Below are positions 42,556 through 53,158 of a stretch of DNA of 64,000 nucleotides, piece after piece; the first letter of the stretch is position 1; each line of letters opens with the position of its first letter. The notes beneath the pieces were generated by a model. That model worked only from the letters and a program-made list of their open reading frames with translations, searched no databases and was not told the origin of the DNA. The stretch comes from an uncultured Chlorobiaceae bacterium. Its GTDB lineage: Bacteria > Bacteroidota > Chlorobiia > Chlorobiales > Chlorobiaceae. The stretch covers positions 37,303 through 101,302 of the forward strand of contig CAITSZ010000012.1 in assembly GCA_903895195.1 (NCBI GenBank). The letters are read 5' to 3'. A program made the translations under genes and the position numbers.

Positions 42556-43443
42556 CTATATGTGATGATAATTCTCATAGAGCTGTAAGGCATTACGCAT
42601 ACACATGGCAACGGTCATAGTGCCGACTCGAGGAATGAAGAGGCTTGCTGCCTCTTTTGCATCCTGTTCAAAATTCTGCACAAAAGAAAAATTGAGGCAA
42701 ATCGCTCCCGGTTTCAATTCATCTGCACTGATCTTTTCGAAGTTTTTTGATGGCACTCCTGTTATAACAATATCAGAATTTTTTAGCGCCTCGGCCCGAG
42801 TCACAGCGATTTCTTCCTTTTGATTGGCCGAAATATCAACTACCACACCACCATTGACGTCGAAGGAAAATACTCTGGCACCATCATTGGAAAGCATATA
42901 GGCAAGCGGCCTGCCTACAACTTCTGAACGGTTAAAAATAGTTATAGTCTGCCCTTTGAAGGGTAGTCCATAAGGCATGTAGGCATCTGATTCCTGCAGC
43001 AGTTTAGTAATGGCCAGCGGCGTGCAGGGAAGTATAGCCTTGTTTCGTTTTTCTGTGTCATCAAAACGATCATTCGCATAAAGCTTGCTTATCCAATAGG
43101 AGGTGAGCCCTTCAACATCCTTATGCGGAGAGACCATGTTTCGAATTTCCGCATCCCGATAATCGTTCCAGATCGGGTAATAGATAAATATTCCGTGAAC
43201 TGCTTCATCATTATTGGCTTCTGACAGGATCCGCCTTATCGAATCAGGGTTCACCGTGATCAAGTTAAAGGCAATGCCGACATCTTCGCATCCATTACGT
43301 GCGTAATTGGAATAAGTTATGGATGCGGGGTCTTCGGAAGCAAGAAGGCCGACAATATTTATTTTAAATCCTTCTTTGCTGATTTCTCTTTTAACGATAT
43401 CTCTAAAACTTGCAGCAGTATTGTTAGGTTCGAGAACATTCAT
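42556..43443 (-). CDS. Mtd1-like methylenetetrahydrofolate dehydrogenase (FolD superfamily, no cyclohydrolase Lys)
   Basis: 295 residues. The Rossmann motif FNRSEVVGRPLAYMLSNDGA and the segment PHKDVEGLTSYW place it in the FolD/MTHFD superfamily. In bifunctional FolD enzymes the substrate site reads YxxxKxK, where the first Lys is essential for the cyclohydrolase. Here the aligned stretch is YSNYARN (near residue 44), so both Lys are lost. The NRSEVVGRPLA form and overall length match the monofunctional NAD-dependent dehydrogenase of yeast (Mtd1). The protein probably oxidises methylene-THF in the cytoplasm without hydrolysing methenyl-THF. A normal FolD would be expected elsewhere in the genome. 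Confidence 0.85.
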   Translation of the reverse strand: MNVLEPNNTAASFRDIVKREISKEGFKINIVGLLASEDPASITYSNYARNGCEDVGIAFNLITVNPDSIRRILSEANNDEAVHGIFIYYPIWNDYRDAEIRNMVSPHKDVEGLTSYWISKLYANDRFDDTEKRNKAILPCTPLAITKLLQESDAYMPYGLPFKGQTITIFNRSEVVGRPLAYMLSNDGARVFSFDVNGGVVVDISANQKEEIAVTRAEALKNSDIVITGVPSKNFEKISADELKPGAICLNFSFVQNFEQDAKEAASLFIPRVGTMTVAMCMRNALQLYENYHHI

Positions 43444-43474
43444 AATTTTTACCCTATAGATGTTTTTTCATGCT

Positions 43475-43909
43475 TCAGTGCACGGTAACCTGAAGTTTAT
43501 AACTGGTATTGCCCCTTGTTCCGCCAACAACAATTTTATACTCACCTGTTTTAGAGAGAGTTCCCTGCCATTGAGAGATATCCGATCCCCCTGTGATATC
43601 TTTTGCTTCTCTGGAGCCCCTTGCCTCTGGTTCAAGAACGTCAAAAGCCGCATTATTTTCAAGCGATGAAAGTTTAACGGACATAACCTGACCGGCATGA
43701 ACCCTTATGAGGTAAACATCCCTGTCGCCCCGGACCACATCACCGCTGACCATCGCAAAATTTTTACCTCTGGCAAAATGAAGAGGCTTCTTAAACTCAG
43801 CTGCATGCAGCTCCGGCTGCAAAAAAAGTACCGTTATTACTGAAGCAATTGAGAGTGTGAGGGTTTTCAAATATTTTACAGCAGAACTATGTTTGGTTCT
43901 GAACCACAT
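43475..43909 (-). CDS. Exported protein with a PPC-like beta domain
   Basis: 144 residues from the ATG at 43909 (a TTG at 43918 adds three). A signal peptide ends near HAAE. The mature part is one beta-sandwich of the pre-peptidase C-terminal type: ARGKNFAMVSGDVVRGDRDVYLIRVHAGQ at its start and GTLSKTGEYKIVVGGTRGNTSYKLQVTV at its end. Such domains bind ligands or help secretion and usually sit at the end of proteases; here it stands alone. Only 31 bases separate it from the downstream folate gene, so the two may be cotranscribed. Confidence 0.7.
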   Translation of the reverse strand: MWFRTKHSSAVKYLKTLTLSIASVITVLFLQPELHAAEFKKPLHFARGKNFAMVSGDVVRGDRDVYLIRVHAGQVMSVKLSSLENNAAFDVLEPEARGSREAKDITGGSDISQWQGTLSKTGEYKIVVGGTRGNTSYKLQVTVH

Positions 43910-44315
43910 GATTGGCAATTTTGATTGTGAATGTTATGCAGAGCGCATAGCATATAAGAGAGCAAGAAGACTTTGCAACTTACTCTATTTTCATTGATAA
44001 GGTAAGAAGTCATATCATCGATAAAAAGGGGATTCGATCAGGAAATCAAACATTCCTATACAACAAGTGATGTAACATACATTTTCATAACTCGATAAGC
44101 TGTTCAGACGTCAAATGTTCAGCTATTTGCCCCCAATATGGCCAGATGGCAAGATGACACCATTTTCTGGCGATTTTCCTGAACCACCCCTCAACAGGTT
44201 CAGTGTTTCTCCTCATTCGTAACATCCTTCTGTCCGGATAATAATCGGGGAAAATAAATTGCATAAAAGAACGATCGTATTTAAATTGAAGCGAACAATT
44301 TAAGGGGCAAGTATC
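43910..44315. other. Regulatory region upstream of the tetR-RND operon
   Basis: No gene called. It should hold the promoter of the TetR-led operon. A short palindrome ACGATCGT near 44270 is a possible operator core, but too short to be sure. A minus-strand frame (44085-44345) overlaps the TetR start and has no family support. Confidence 0.4.
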
Positions 44316-44903
44316 ATGGCCAGACCCAAGAAAATCACCACTCACGAAATTCTGGATGCAATTGAGCGCGTTGTGGTCAAGTTCGGAGTATCACGCTTAT
44401 CTATTGACGCTGTGGCCAGGGAGGCAGGGATCAGCAAATCACGTATCGTGTATGGCTACAAATCCAAGACAGCCCTCTTTGAGGCACTTATCGACCGCCA
44501 GTTTCTACGCAATAAAGAGCGTATCGACTTGCTTGTTCTGGAATGTGCCGAAACTCCCCATCCTGAACTTTTTGCCCGTATCAAGCTGGCGGAGCAAACT
44601 CCGGATGACATTGAACGAGCTGTTGCATTGGCAGTATCCTCCTCAATGTCAAGTGAAGTCTCTCTCCAGCGGAAGATGCAGGAATGGACCCTTCATGACC
44701 TGAAAGCCATGGAAACCGGAGCGAATCCGGAAGCCGCCCGCATAGTTTATTTCGCCCTTATCGGATTTAATAGCCATGAATGGTTTGGCTTGGTCAACTG
44801 GACCAGCAAGGAGCGTTTTTCGTTTCTTGAGGGTATCCGGGCGATGTATGCAAGTCATCCCGAGAGTCAAGCTCCAACCTCACACAAATCACATAAAGGA
44901 TAA
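44316..44903 (+). CDS. TetR-family transcriptional regulator of the RND operon
   Basis: 195 residues; AAGGGG precedes the ATG. The N-terminal DNA-binding domain reads LDAIERVVVKFGVSRLSIDAVAREAGISKSRIVYGYKSKTALFEALI, a standard TetR helix-turn-helix. The C-terminal ligand domain is helical and family-specific. It lies 8 bases before the adaptor gene and on the same strand, so it probably represses its own operon and is relieved by a pump substrate. Confidence 0.9.
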   Translation: MARPKKITTHEILDAIERVVVKFGVSRLSIDAVAREAGISKSRIVYGYKSKTALFEALIDRQFLRNKERIDLLVLECAETPHPELFARIKLAEQTPDDIERAVALAVSSSMSSEVSLQRKMQEWTLHDLKAMETGANPEAARIVYFALIGFNSHEWFGLVNWTSKERFSFLEGIRAMYASHPESQAPTSHKSHKG

Positions 44904-44911
44904 TCTACATC

Positions 44912-46066
44912 ATGAAAAGGTCTTATATCATTGCAGGCTTACTCGTTGTCGCGATTGCCGCCTGGTACATCTGGCAGAAAAGTTCGCCGGGCGACCGTAT
45001 GGGTTCAGACTTGAAACCGGAGGTCAGTGTTATAACCATGAAGACCGAGCCTGTTGCATTGACCAAAGACCTGCCTGGCCGAACCTCGGCCATAAGGGTA
45101 GCGGAGATACGCCCTCAGGTCAGCGGTATTGTAAAGAAGCAATTTTTCGTGGAAGGCAGTATGGTCAAGCAAAGTCAGCAACTCTATCAGATTGATCCCG
45201 CTCCGTATCAGGCCACATATAACAGCGCCAGGGCCAACCTTGGCAAAGCCGATGCAAACCTGAAGTCGGTCCAGGCTAAGGCATCTCGATATGCCGACCT
45301 TGTGACAATAGGGGGGGTCAGCAAACAGGAAAATGATGACGCAAAGGCAAGCCTTGCTCAGGCCCAGGCCGATGTCGCCATCGCCAGGTCAGAGGTTTCA
45401 ACGGCCAAAATCAACCTTGACTATACCAAGGTCATGTCTCCGATTTCCGGACGTATCGGGCAATCGAAGGTGACGGAAGGAGCTCTGGTCAATGCCAATC
45501 AGTCTGTGGCTTTGGCTGTTGTACAGCAGCTTGACCAAATCTATGTGGACGTTTACCAGTCGAGTGAGGAACTGATGATATTGCGTAAATATCATCAGGC
45601 CTTGAAGGTCGGGGATTCTGGCAATATAACTGCTCCCGTCCGCCTTCTGGCAGATGGAAAACCAGTTGGCCAGAGCGGTAAGCTTAAGTTTTCGGATGTC
45701 ACCATCAATCCGAGCACCGGCACAGTTCTGCTACGGATACTGTTTCCCAATCCCAACCACGAGCTTCTCCCAGGCATGTTTGTCCATGCGCGTCTGGAGC
45801 AATGGAAAGACGATCAGGTCATTGTCGTACCTCAGAAATCGGTGAGCCGAAATGTTGACGGCACAGTTTCGGTATGGGTCGTCGGGAAAGACGGAACGGT
45901 GAGCGTACGTCCGATCGGAGTTTCGGAAATCATCGGAGACAAATGGATTGTCACGAGTGGTCTCAAGGTCGGTGAGAAGGTCGTTTATGAAGGTATCATG
46001 AAAATTCAACCAGGCATGAAGGTGAAAACAGTAGAGGCTGGACAACAGGCCGTTCCTGCCAGATAA
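44912..46066 (+). CDS. RND efflux periplasmic adaptor (AcrA/MexA type)
   Basis: 384 residues. An uncleaved or late-cleaved N-terminal helix ([16 protein letters not shown]) without a lipobox is followed by the lipoyl half [13 protein letters not shown] segment ([21 protein letters not shown]), an alpha-hairpin with [18 protein letters not shown], the second lipoyl half ([22 protein letters not shown]), and beta-barrel and MP domains ending [20 protein letters not shown]. Partner of the downstream pump. Confidence 0.92.
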   Translation: MKRSYIIAGLLVVAIAAWYIWQKSSPGDRMGSDLKPEVSVITMKTEPVALTKDLPGRTSAIRVAEIRPQVSGIVKKQFFVEGSMVKQSQQLYQIDPAPYQATYNSARANLGKADANLKSVQAKASRYADLVTIGGVSKQENDDAKASLAQAQADVAIARSEVSTAKINLDYTKVMSPISGRIGQSKVTEGALVNANQSVALAVVQQLDQIYVDVYQSSEELMILRKYHQALKVGDSGNITAPVRLLADGKPVGQSGKLKFSDVTINPSTGTVLLRILFPNPNHELLPGMFVHARLEQWKDDQVIVVPQKSVSRNVDGTVSVWVVGKDGTVSVRPIGVSEIIGDKWIVTSGLKVGEKVVYEGIMKIQPGMKVKTVEAGQQAVPAR

Positions 46067-46092
46067 TTTCATTTAATCAAGTAATCACTCTA

Positions 46093-49000
46093 ATGTCCAG
46101 ATTTTTCATTGACCGACCCGTCTTTGCGTGGGTGATATCCATCTGTATTATGCTCGGGGGGATCATTGCCATACAGACCCTTCCGGTTGAACAATATCCA
46201 CGCATTGCTGCTCCCACCATCAACATTAATGCTTCCTATCCGGGAGCTTCTGCAGGAGCGGTTGAAAACAGCGTGACGCAGGTTATTGAACAGGCGCTGA
46301 CCGGCCTTGACCACCTCCGTTATTTTGGTGCCAGCAGCGATTCCAATGGTAATGTCACCATTACGTTGACATTTGAGCCGGAAGTAAACCCTGATATTGC
46401 CCAGGTTCAGGTACAGAACAAGTTGCAATCCATCATGTCAAACCTGCCGCAGCAAGTCCAGCAGCAGGGAATAAAAGTTACCAAGGGCGATACCGGGTTC
46501 CTGATGGTTGTCGGCGTCTACTCGGCCGATGGTCGCGTCGATGAATTCAGCATGAACGACTTTCTGAACTCCAAAATACTCGATCCGCTGAGCCGTGTTC
46601 CCGGTGTAGGAAACATCCAGGTGTTCGGGCAACCTTATTCCATGCGAATCTGGCTTGATCCCTACAAGCTGACAAGTTACAATCTCACAACCACCGAGGT
46701 ACAGGCGGCGATAAGCGCCCAGAATGCTGACGTTTCTGCCGGTCAGCTGGGAGGAACGCCATCGGTACCGGGACAACAGCTGAATGCCACGATTACAGCC
46801 CAATCCCGCCTGAAAAGCGTTGAAGATTTTGAAATAATCATGCTGAAGGTCAATACAGACGGATCCCAGGTTCGCCTTAAGGATGTCGCCCGTATCGAGC
46901 TTGGGGTGCAAAACTATGACATGACAACACGCTTCAATGGCAAACCCGCAGCCGGCATGGCCATCACACTGGCGACCGGGGCCAATGCCCTGAATACCGC
47001 CAGCCTGGTGAAAGCCAAAATGGAAGAACTGAAGCCGTTGTTGCCACCCGGCGTTCAAGTCGTTTTCCCGTTCGATACGGCACCCTTTGTCAAGACCTCG
47101 ATCGAAGGAGTCGTTCATACCTTGTTCGAGGCCATTATTCTTGTGTTCTTTGTTATGTACCTGTTTCTGCAAAATTTCCGAGCGACTCTGATTCCAACAA
47201 TCGCGGTGCCTGTCGTGCTGTTGGGGACCTTTGGAGTCATGTCGGTTTTCGGGTTCTCTATCAACACCCTCAGCATGTTCGCCATGGTGCTTGCCATCGG
47301 TTTGCTGGTGGATGACGCCATTGTCGTAGTAGAAAACGTCGAGCGCATTATGGAAGAGGAGCAACTCTCCCCTCTGGAGGCTACCAGAAAATCCATGGAG
47401 CAGATATCCAGTGCGCTGATTGGAATAGCCCTCGTGCTTTCTGCGGTATTTGTGCCAATGGCTTTCTTTAAAGGCTCTACCGGTACGATTTTCCGTCAGT
47501 TCTCCATTACTATCGTTTCAGCCATGCTCCTCTCGGTTCTGGTTGCCCTGATCTTGACGCCGGCCCTTTGCGCAAGCCTCCTCAAACCGAAAAAGAGCGG
47601 GCATATTCCAGGTAAAGGTATCACAGGACGTTTCTTCGCCTGGTTCAATAAGTTGTTCGACCTCAATCGCGAACGTTATATCAACGGGGCGAGTGCCATG
47701 ACCGTAAATGTCAAACGATCGCTGGCGGCATTCATGCTGGTTGTGATTGTGCTGGGCATCGTATTATCGCGTATCCCGACATCGTTTCTGCCCGAAGAAG
47801 ACCAGGGATTCATGTTTGTTCAGCTTTCCACCCCATCCGGCGCAACAAAGGAACGGACACTCGAAAGCGTGAAAGTCATGGAAAATTACCTGCTCAACAA
47901 GGAAAACAGTGTCGTTGAAAGCGTTTTCAGCGTGACTGGCTTCAGTTTTGCCGGTCAGGGCCAAAACTCGGCCATGGGGTTCGTACAACTGAAAGACTGG
48001 AGTGAGCGCAAAAAAAAGGGACAAGATGTCGCCTCCATTGCCGGTCGAACAATGGGAGCCATGTCGAGCGTCAAGGACGCAATGATCTTTGCATTTTACC
48101 CCCCGGCTGTTATGGAGCTGGGCAATGCTTCGGGTTTTGATTTCCAGCTTCTTGATCGTAAAGGCAAAGGTCACGGAGCGTTGATGAATGCCCGTAATCA
48201 GTTACTGGGAATGGCGTCAAAAAATTCTGCACTGAGCGGTGTGCGACCAAACGGGCTTGAAGATGTGCCGCAATACAAGATTGATATCGATAATGAAAAG
48301 GCCAGCGCCTTTGGCCTTTCCATTGCCGACATCAATACCACCCTGCAAACTGCCTGGGGATCCTCTTATGTCAATGATTTTATTCATGACGGTCGCATAA
48401 AGAGAGTGTTCATGCAGGGCGATGCCCCATTCCGTATGAACCCTGCAGATGTCAACAGCTGGCACATCCGGAACACCAATGGAGATATGGTGCCCTTTTC
48501 TGCATTTGCCACTGGCAGCTGGAGCTTCGGTTCGCCGAAGCTGGAGCGCTTCAATGGCATATCGTCGGTAAATATTCAGGGTGCTTCTGCTCCTGGTGTA
48601 AGTTCTGGTGATGCGATGGCTGTATTGACGCAATTGGCACTGAAGCTTCCTGAAGGCTTTGGTATCGAATGGACAGGTCTTTCCTACGAAGAGCGGGCAG
48701 CAGGTCAGCAAACGCTTTTGCTCTATGCGTTCTCATTGCTATTTGTTTTCCTTTGTCTTGCAGCTCTTTATGAAAGCTGGACCGTTCCACTGGCTGTCAT
48801 GCTTGTCGTGCCGCTTGGTGTTCTTGGTACGGTTCTGGCAACTTCTCTGGCAGGTCTTTCCAATGATGTCTATTTCAAAGTAGGCTTGCTGACCACCGTT
48901 GGACTGACAGCAAAAAATGCCATCCTCATCGTGGAGTTCGCCAAATCTCTCAACGAACAGGGTATGAACCTGAAGGAAGCTGCCCTGACTGCCGCCAGAC

Positions 49001-49257
49001 AACGTTTGCGTCCGATTGTCATGACTTCCATGGCCTTCATTCTTGGCGTAACACCTCTGGCATTTTCCTCAGGAGCAGGCTCGGCAAGCCAGCATGCCAT
49101 CGGTATCGGCGTAATAGGAGGGATGTTGTCGGGAACGGTGCTGGCAATCTTCTTCGTGCCGTTATTTTACATTCTGGTACAATCCCTTTTTACCAGGAAG
49201 CCATTAACCGAATTAACCGTAACCCAAAAAGATAAGGGATCAAACCATGACAATTAA
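46093..49257 (+). CDS. RND multidrug efflux pump (AcrB/MexB type)
   Basis: 1054 residues starting [23 protein letters not shown], the standard start of AcrB-like proteins. TM4 proton-relay pair in [19 protein letters not shown]10 Lys in [17 protein letters not shown], and the porter and docking domains in the two periplasmic loops. It is closer to the AcrB/MexB group than the pump at 2.7-5.9 kb, so the two operons are not recent duplicates. It overlaps the next gene by 11 bases. Confidence 0.94.
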   Translation: MSRFFIDRPVFAWVISICIMLGGIIAIQTLPVEQYPRIAAPTININASYPGASAGAVENSVTQVIEQALTGLDHLRYFGASSDSNGNVTITLTFEPEVNPDIAQVQVQNKLQSIMSNLPQQVQQQGIKVTKGDTGFLMVVGVYSADGRVDEFSMNDFLNSKILDPLSRVPGVGNIQVFGQPYSMRIWLDPYKLTSYNLTTTEVQAAISAQNADVSAGQLGGTPSVPGQQLNATITAQSRLKSVEDFEIIMLKVNTDGSQVRLKDVARIELGVQNYDMTTRFNGKPAAGMAITLATGANALNTASLVKAKMEELKPLLPPGVQVVFPFDTAPFVKTSIEGVVHTLFEAIILVFFVMYLFLQNFRATLIPTIAVPVVLLGTFGVMSVFGFSINTLSMFAMVLAIGLLVDDAIVVVENVERIMEEEQLSPLEATRKSMEQISSALIGIALVLSAVFVPMAFFKGSTGTIFRQFSITIVSAMLLSVLVALILTPALCASLLKPKKSGHIPGKGITGRFFAWFNKLFDLNRERYINGASAMTVNVKRSLAAFMLVVIVLGIVLSRIPTSFLPEEDQGFMFVQLSTPSGATKERTLESVKVMENYLLNKENSVVESVFSVTGFSFAGQGQNSAMGFVQLKDWSERKKKGQDVASIAGRTMGAMSSVKDAMIFAFYPPAVMELGNASGFDFQLLDRKGKGHGALMNARNQLLGMASKNSALSGVRPNGLEDVPQYKIDIDNEKASAFGLSIADINTTLQTAWGSSYVNDFIHDGRIKRVFMQGDAPFRMNPADVNSWHIRNTNGDMVPFSAFATGSWSFGSPKLERFNGISSVNIQGASAPGVSSGDAMAVLTQLALKLPEGFGIEWTGLSYEERAAGQQTLLLYAFSLLFVFLCLAALYESWTVPLAVMLVVPLGVLGTVLATSLAGLSNDVYFKVGLLTTVGLTAKNAILIVEFAKSLNEQGMNLKEAALTAARQRLRPIVMTSMAFILGVTPLAFSSGAGSASQHAIGIGVIGGMLSGTVLAIFFVPLFYILVQSLFTRKPLTELTVTQKDKGSNHDN

Positions 49258-50668
49258 GCTGCTGATCCCTTTATGCCTGGCTGCCGCCACACTGACATCC
49301 TGCTCACTGGCTCCACGCTACCAGCGCCCTATGGCACCCGTCGCCACTCAATGGCCGGCCTCTGCAGGGATACCATTGTTGGTCTTGGATGCAGAAGGAC
49401 AATCGCATGTTGCTGATATCGGATGGCGAAGCATGTTCAAATCGCCAAAGCTCCTGAGCCTGATTGAAGCCGCGCTTGCCAATAACCGCGATCTCCGTAT
49501 AGCGACGCTTAACATAGAGGCTGCCCGCAACACCTATCGCATACAGCGGTCAGATCTTCTGCCTTCGGTTAACGCGTCGGGCAGCGCCAATAGACAACGG
49601 ATATCGGAAAGCAGCAGCACTTCCGGAAATCCGGAAACTCTCTCCTCATATACCACCGGCATAGGTATCACGGCATATGAATTGGATCTGTTCGGGCGTG
49701 TCCGCAGCCTCAGCAACCGCGCCTTAAACCAGTATTTTGGAACGGAAGAAGGTCGTAAGGCTGCTCAAACGAGCCTGATTGCCGAGGTGGCCAATGCCTA
49801 TCTCACCTATCTTGCCGATAGAGAACTGCTGCAGCTGACCGAAAACACGCTCAAGACCCAGTATGACAGCTTTGATCTCATCAAGCGCAGTTTCGATTTG
49901 GGAGCGAAGTCTCAGCTGGAGGTGTCACAAGCCACTACCATGGTTGAAACCGCCCGGGCCAACCGCGCCCAATATCAACGTCAGGTGGAAAAGGACAAAA
50001 ACGCCCTTACCCTTTTGGTCGGAAAGGAAATCGAACCAGAACTCCTCCAGCCTGAAACCCTCAGCTCTGTTCAGATAATGGAAGTACTCCCCGAGGGAAT
50101 TCCATCCACTGTTTTGCTGGACCGTCCGGATGTCCGCAAGGCTGAATATGCTCTTAAAGCTGAAAATGCCAATATTGGTGCAGCACGGGGAGCCTTTTTC
50201 CCAAGCATCAGCCTTACTGGTTCAGCGGGCTTTGCGAGCAGCAGCCTTACCAATCTGTTTGTTGGCGGATCGAGCAGTGTATGGAGCTTTTCCCCCCAGA
50301 TCAACTTGCCGATTTTCCAGGGAGAGCGCCTGAGCTCCAACCTCAAATTGGCAAAAACAAACAGGGATATTGCCATCGCTCAATACGAAAAAACCATTCA
50401 GGTCGCTTTTCGGGAAGTTGCAGATGCGTTGGTTTCAACTGCAACCTACACAGAGCAGTTGCACGCCCAGCAGGCTCTTGTCAAGGCCAGCGAACAGGCC
50501 TATACGATCTTGAAGGCCCGTTATGCCCATGGTATCGATAGTTACTTTGCCCTTCTGGATTCACAACGATCTTTCTACTTGGCACAGCAGAATGAGATTC
50601 TGGTTCGTCAGCAGAATCTGACCAACCGGATTGACCTTTATAAGACTTTGGGAGGTGGGTGGAAATAG
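49247..50668 (+). CDS. RND efflux outer-membrane lipoprotein (NodT/OprM family)
   Basis: 473 residues with lipobox TLTSC (Cys19). Family features: [13 protein letters not shown] after the lipid anchor, [66 protein letters not shown], and the C-terminal [10 protein letters not shown]. Last gene of the TetR-adaptor-pump-channel operon; overlap with the pump gene indicates coupling. Confidence 0.92.
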   Translation: MTIKLLIPLCLAAATLTSCSLAPRYQRPMAPVATQWPASAGIPLLVLDAEGQSHVADIGWRSMFKSPKLLSLIEAALANNRDLRIATLNIEAARNTYRIQRSDLLPSVNASGSANRQRISESSSTSGNPETLSSYTTGIGITAYELDLFGRVRSLSNRALNQYFGTEEGRKAAQTSLIAEVANAYLTYLADRELLQLTENTLKTQYDSFDLIKRSFDLGAKSQLEVSQATTMVETARANRAQYQRQVEKDKNALTLLVGKEIEPELLQPETLSSVQIMEVLPEGIPSTVLLDRPDVRKAEYALKAENANIGAARGAFFPSISLTGSAGFASSSLTNLFVGGSSSVWSFSPQINLPIFQGERLSSNLKLAKTNRDIAIAQYEKTIQVAFREVADALVSTATYTEQLHAQQALVKASEQAYTILKARYAHGIDSYFALLDSQRSFYLAQQNEILVRQQNLTNRIDLYKTLGGGWK

Positions 50669-50855
50669 AACGTACAGGCAAATAAAGCGTTGGTTGACCT
50701 GCTTGGCAGGATTGAGGAAAGGAATAAATCCACAGCAACTCCCCTGCTCTTTGGATTGAATAGCCACTGATAGCTGCTCCAAAAAAAGCAGCTATCGGGA
50801 CTTACGGAAAAAGTGTTCGAGCGGAAGTATTGATTAAGCAGGCGGAGAAAAATTC

Positions 50856-51191
50856 TTACTTGCTATGCTCGACGATATAGGCTACAGAGTTGGCGATCTG
50901 TGCATCCGTGAACTCAAGATTACCACCTTTTGCAGGCATCAGCCCTGTTTTACCCTGAAAACCTTTGATGGATTTGCTGATCAACAGATCCATACCCTGC
51001 GTAAGACGAGGAGCCCATGCTGCTTTGTCGCCGAGTTTCGGTGTTCCACCCATGCCGGTTTTGTGGCATACTACACAGGCTTTATCGTAAACTGCTTTGC
51101 CGTTATTGAGATCATAGGCGGCCAAGGCATCGCTGAAACTCAATGTAAAGACAAATAAAGAGCAAAATACTGCTAAAAAGAATCGTGACAT
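50856..51191 (-). CDS. Cytochrome c-555 (soluble class I c-type cytochrome)
   Basis: 111 residues with a signal peptide to about ALA-AYD (residue 25). One heme site, CVVCH (Cys39, Cys42, His43), and the axial Met85 in GLMPAKGGN. The order YDKACVVCHKTGMGGTPKLGDKAAWAPRL and SIKGFQGKTGLMPAKGGN matches cytochrome c-555 of green sulfur bacteria. That protein carries electrons in the periplasm from sulfide/thiosulfate oxidation to the photosynthetic reaction centre. AAAGGAT precedes the ATG. This gene is the best taxonomic marker in the window. Confidence 0.9.
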   Translation of the reverse strand: MSRFFLAVFCSLFVFTLSFSDALAAYDLNNGKAVYDKACVVCHKTGMGGTPKLGDKAAWAPRLTQGMDLLISKSIKGFQGKTGLMPAKGGNLEFTDAQIANSVAYIVEHSK

Positions 51192-51530
51192 AAGATGTAT
51201 CCTTTAATTGATTTAATGGTTTGGGGCACTTCAAAATTGTCTTCTAATTTAGAAATCTACACGAGTGTTCCTAATAATTTTTCAAAGATTTCTTAGATAT
51301 TTCTTAATATTCGTATATATTAGACGCGCTTCGTTTGAGCTGGTGAATATTTACCGGTCCAGCGACTATAAACAACACCCTTGATATTTCACGAAACGAT
51401 CTCCTATAAAGTTTCGTGAGCACATAATTGGAAAAACATTTGAATCTCTGATTTTTTTTAGAGTCACTCGTTTTATCGGGAAGCTTTTTTTTGCTCAAAC
51501 GTTAACATTCAAACCACGGAGAGATTTTTT
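51192..51530. other. Divergent intergenic region
   Basis: Lies between the divergent c-555 and cytochrome-porin genes and should hold both promoters. AT-rich. A 64-codon minus-strand frame (51304-51498) is basic, low in complexity and lacks family likeness, so it is not called. Confidence 0.45.
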
Positions 51531-52877
51531 ATGAGGAAAATGACATTTACATCTATTGTTTCGCTATGTATGCTGCCGATTCTGTTCTGGAGCTCAGAGA
51601 GCCAGGCTATACCATCATGGGGAAGAAAATACCAGACCTCGTGCCTGATGTGTCACTCAGGTATGCCGCAGCGAAATGCTGTCGGTGAAGCCTTCAAAAA
51701 CAATGGCTATCGCATGCCATCCGGTGTTGAAGAGGCGTTTACCCGTCAGCAGCAGGTAAAAATGGGTAATGACGAATGGAAAAAAACCCTTGGAGCACCT
51801 GTCGAAAGTTCTTTCCCCTCATTCGATCCTTTAAGCCTTGCTTTCACCGGCAACCTGATCAGCTACAAAGCAGCGACGCATACCTCTACCGGAGCAGTAT
51901 CCGCTAAAAAAGAGCTTACATACAACGCACCCAATGTGGCTTCGCTATTTTTTGGAGGCTCAGTAGGCGAGCATCTGACAATATTCGGCGAAATAAACGG
52001 ATTTGGAGGTGCTGCTGTTGAAACCGATAAGGATGCTACAATTACCTCTACTGTTGATACTCCTATTTCATCCAATGTTAGGGCTGTCTGGCAGTTTTCT
52101 CCAGGCCTCAACCTTGCTCTCGGCAACAGTTTCAGTAATGTTTCATGGAACGGTGTAGGTGTCGGCGGCGTAGTAAACGTCTCTGGTGTACTCCCTGCTC
52201 CGGCGACCTACGCAGAAGTCAACTTCACAAGAGGAGAGACTGCAGGATACTCCCTTACTGCCGGTACCAGTATGGCTGCTAAATCGACAACTCCGATTGT
52301 TGCAACCGAAAATAACATTGACGATATCCTTTATCTTCGTGGAAAATTCAAGCTCTTCGGTGCAGGCCTGCTCAGCGGTGCCAACGGAGAACTCGGCAAT
52401 CCCTATACCGGCCTTGACAACCAGATCGTCATTGGAGGCGGACTCTCTTACGCCAAGAACAGCATTACCGGCGTAGCTGATCCAGTCACCAAAATCGTTC
52501 CGACAATCGGGTTTACAGGAAATTATACCGGAGAATCCTTAGTCTACGGTGGTGATATCCAGGGTATCTATAAAGACTTTCAGGTCGGTATTGCTGCAAG
52601 CCATGACCGTGATCTGGAACTAAATAACTTAAAAGTTGAGGCTGGATACTTCATGTACTCCTGGCTTTTTGCTAAAATCGCATACTCGGACATAGCATAT
52701 GCCTCTAAAAAAGGAACATATGACGAGCATCAGCCAACAATTGCGCCTGCAATTTCGGCATATTTGTCGCCCGCAGTTTCACTTACTGGAACCTACATCT
52801 ATTACACCAAAGAGAGGGTAGCAAGCGGCGTAACCAATCAGAACACTTTTGCTCTGGCTGTAAGGGCAAGCTTCTAA
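51531..52877 (+). CDS. Outer-membrane cytochrome-porin fusion (Cyc2-like)
   Basis: 448 residues. A signal peptide ends at SQA (about residue 26). Directly after it is a single heme site, CLMCH (Cys38, Cys41, His42), in the setting RKYQTSCLMCHSGMPQRNAVGEAFKNNGYRMP. The remaining 370 residues are a beta-barrel with strands ending in aromatic residues and a terminal RASF. A one-heme domain fused to a porin is the architecture of Cyc2 iron oxidases. A Cys-X2-Cys-His followed by a N.FG..FK..GY segment is also Cyc2-like. Relatives occur in non-iron-oxidising bacteria, so the electron donor is open. The c-555 gene next to it would be a natural partner. Confidence 0.72.
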   Translation: MRKMTFTSIVSLCMLPILFWSSESQAIPSWGRKYQTSCLMCHSGMPQRNAVGEAFKNNGYRMPSGVEEAFTRQQQVKMGNDEWKKTLGAPVESSFPSFDPLSLAFTGNLISYKAATHTSTGAVSAKKELTYNAPNVASLFFGGSVGEHLTIFGEINGFGGAAVETDKDATITSTVDTPISSNVRAVWQFSPGLNLALGNSFSNVSWNGVGVGGVVNVSGVLPAPATYAEVNFTRGETAGYSLTAGTSMAAKSTTPIVATENNIDDILYLRGKFKLFGAGLLSGANGELGNPYTGLDNQIVIGGGLSYAKNSITGVADPVTKIVPTIGFTGNYTGESLVYGGDIQGIYKDFQVGIAASHDRDLELNNLKVEAGYFMYSWLFAKIAYSDIAYASKKGTYDEHQPTIAPAISAYLSPAVSLTGTYIYYTKERVASGVTNQNTFALAVRASF

Positions 52878-52922
52878 GATTATTGGATCACCCTTTTTTC
52901 CAAAAGGGGTTACCGTTTCATA

Positions 52923-52957
52923 AAGGCATGATCGTTATTTACGGTCATGCCTTTTTT
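52923..52957 (+). terminator. Intrinsic terminator of the cytochrome-porin gene
   Basis: AAGGCATGA (52923-52931) pairs with TCATGCCTT (52945-52953), followed by a run of T. Confidence 0.88.
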
Positions 52958-53158
52958 ATTTACAGGTATCGAAATTGCCTCATTTTTCTTTTCAGAGGAG
53001 TTCTGCCCTACACGCTACTCCGGCTTTGAGATTTGGGAGTGAAACTATCTTTTATCGCTTTTCCACCACCTCCCTGAAGAGGGGAAAAACAATTAATTAT
53101 TCCCCTCCTGATTTATTATATTCCGCAATAATTTTAGCGCCATGATTTTCCCCGGATT

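Noticed and set aside
44085..44345. 86-codon minus-strand frame before the TetR gene
   Set aside because: It overlaps the TetR start, has no good ribosome site, and shows no family likeness.
46438..47364. A 308-codon minus-strand frame
   Set aside because: Antisense to the AcrB-type pump, His-rich and without recognisable domains.
51304..51498. 64-codon basic minus-strand frame
   Set aside because: Low complexity, in a promoter region between divergent genes, no supporting signal.
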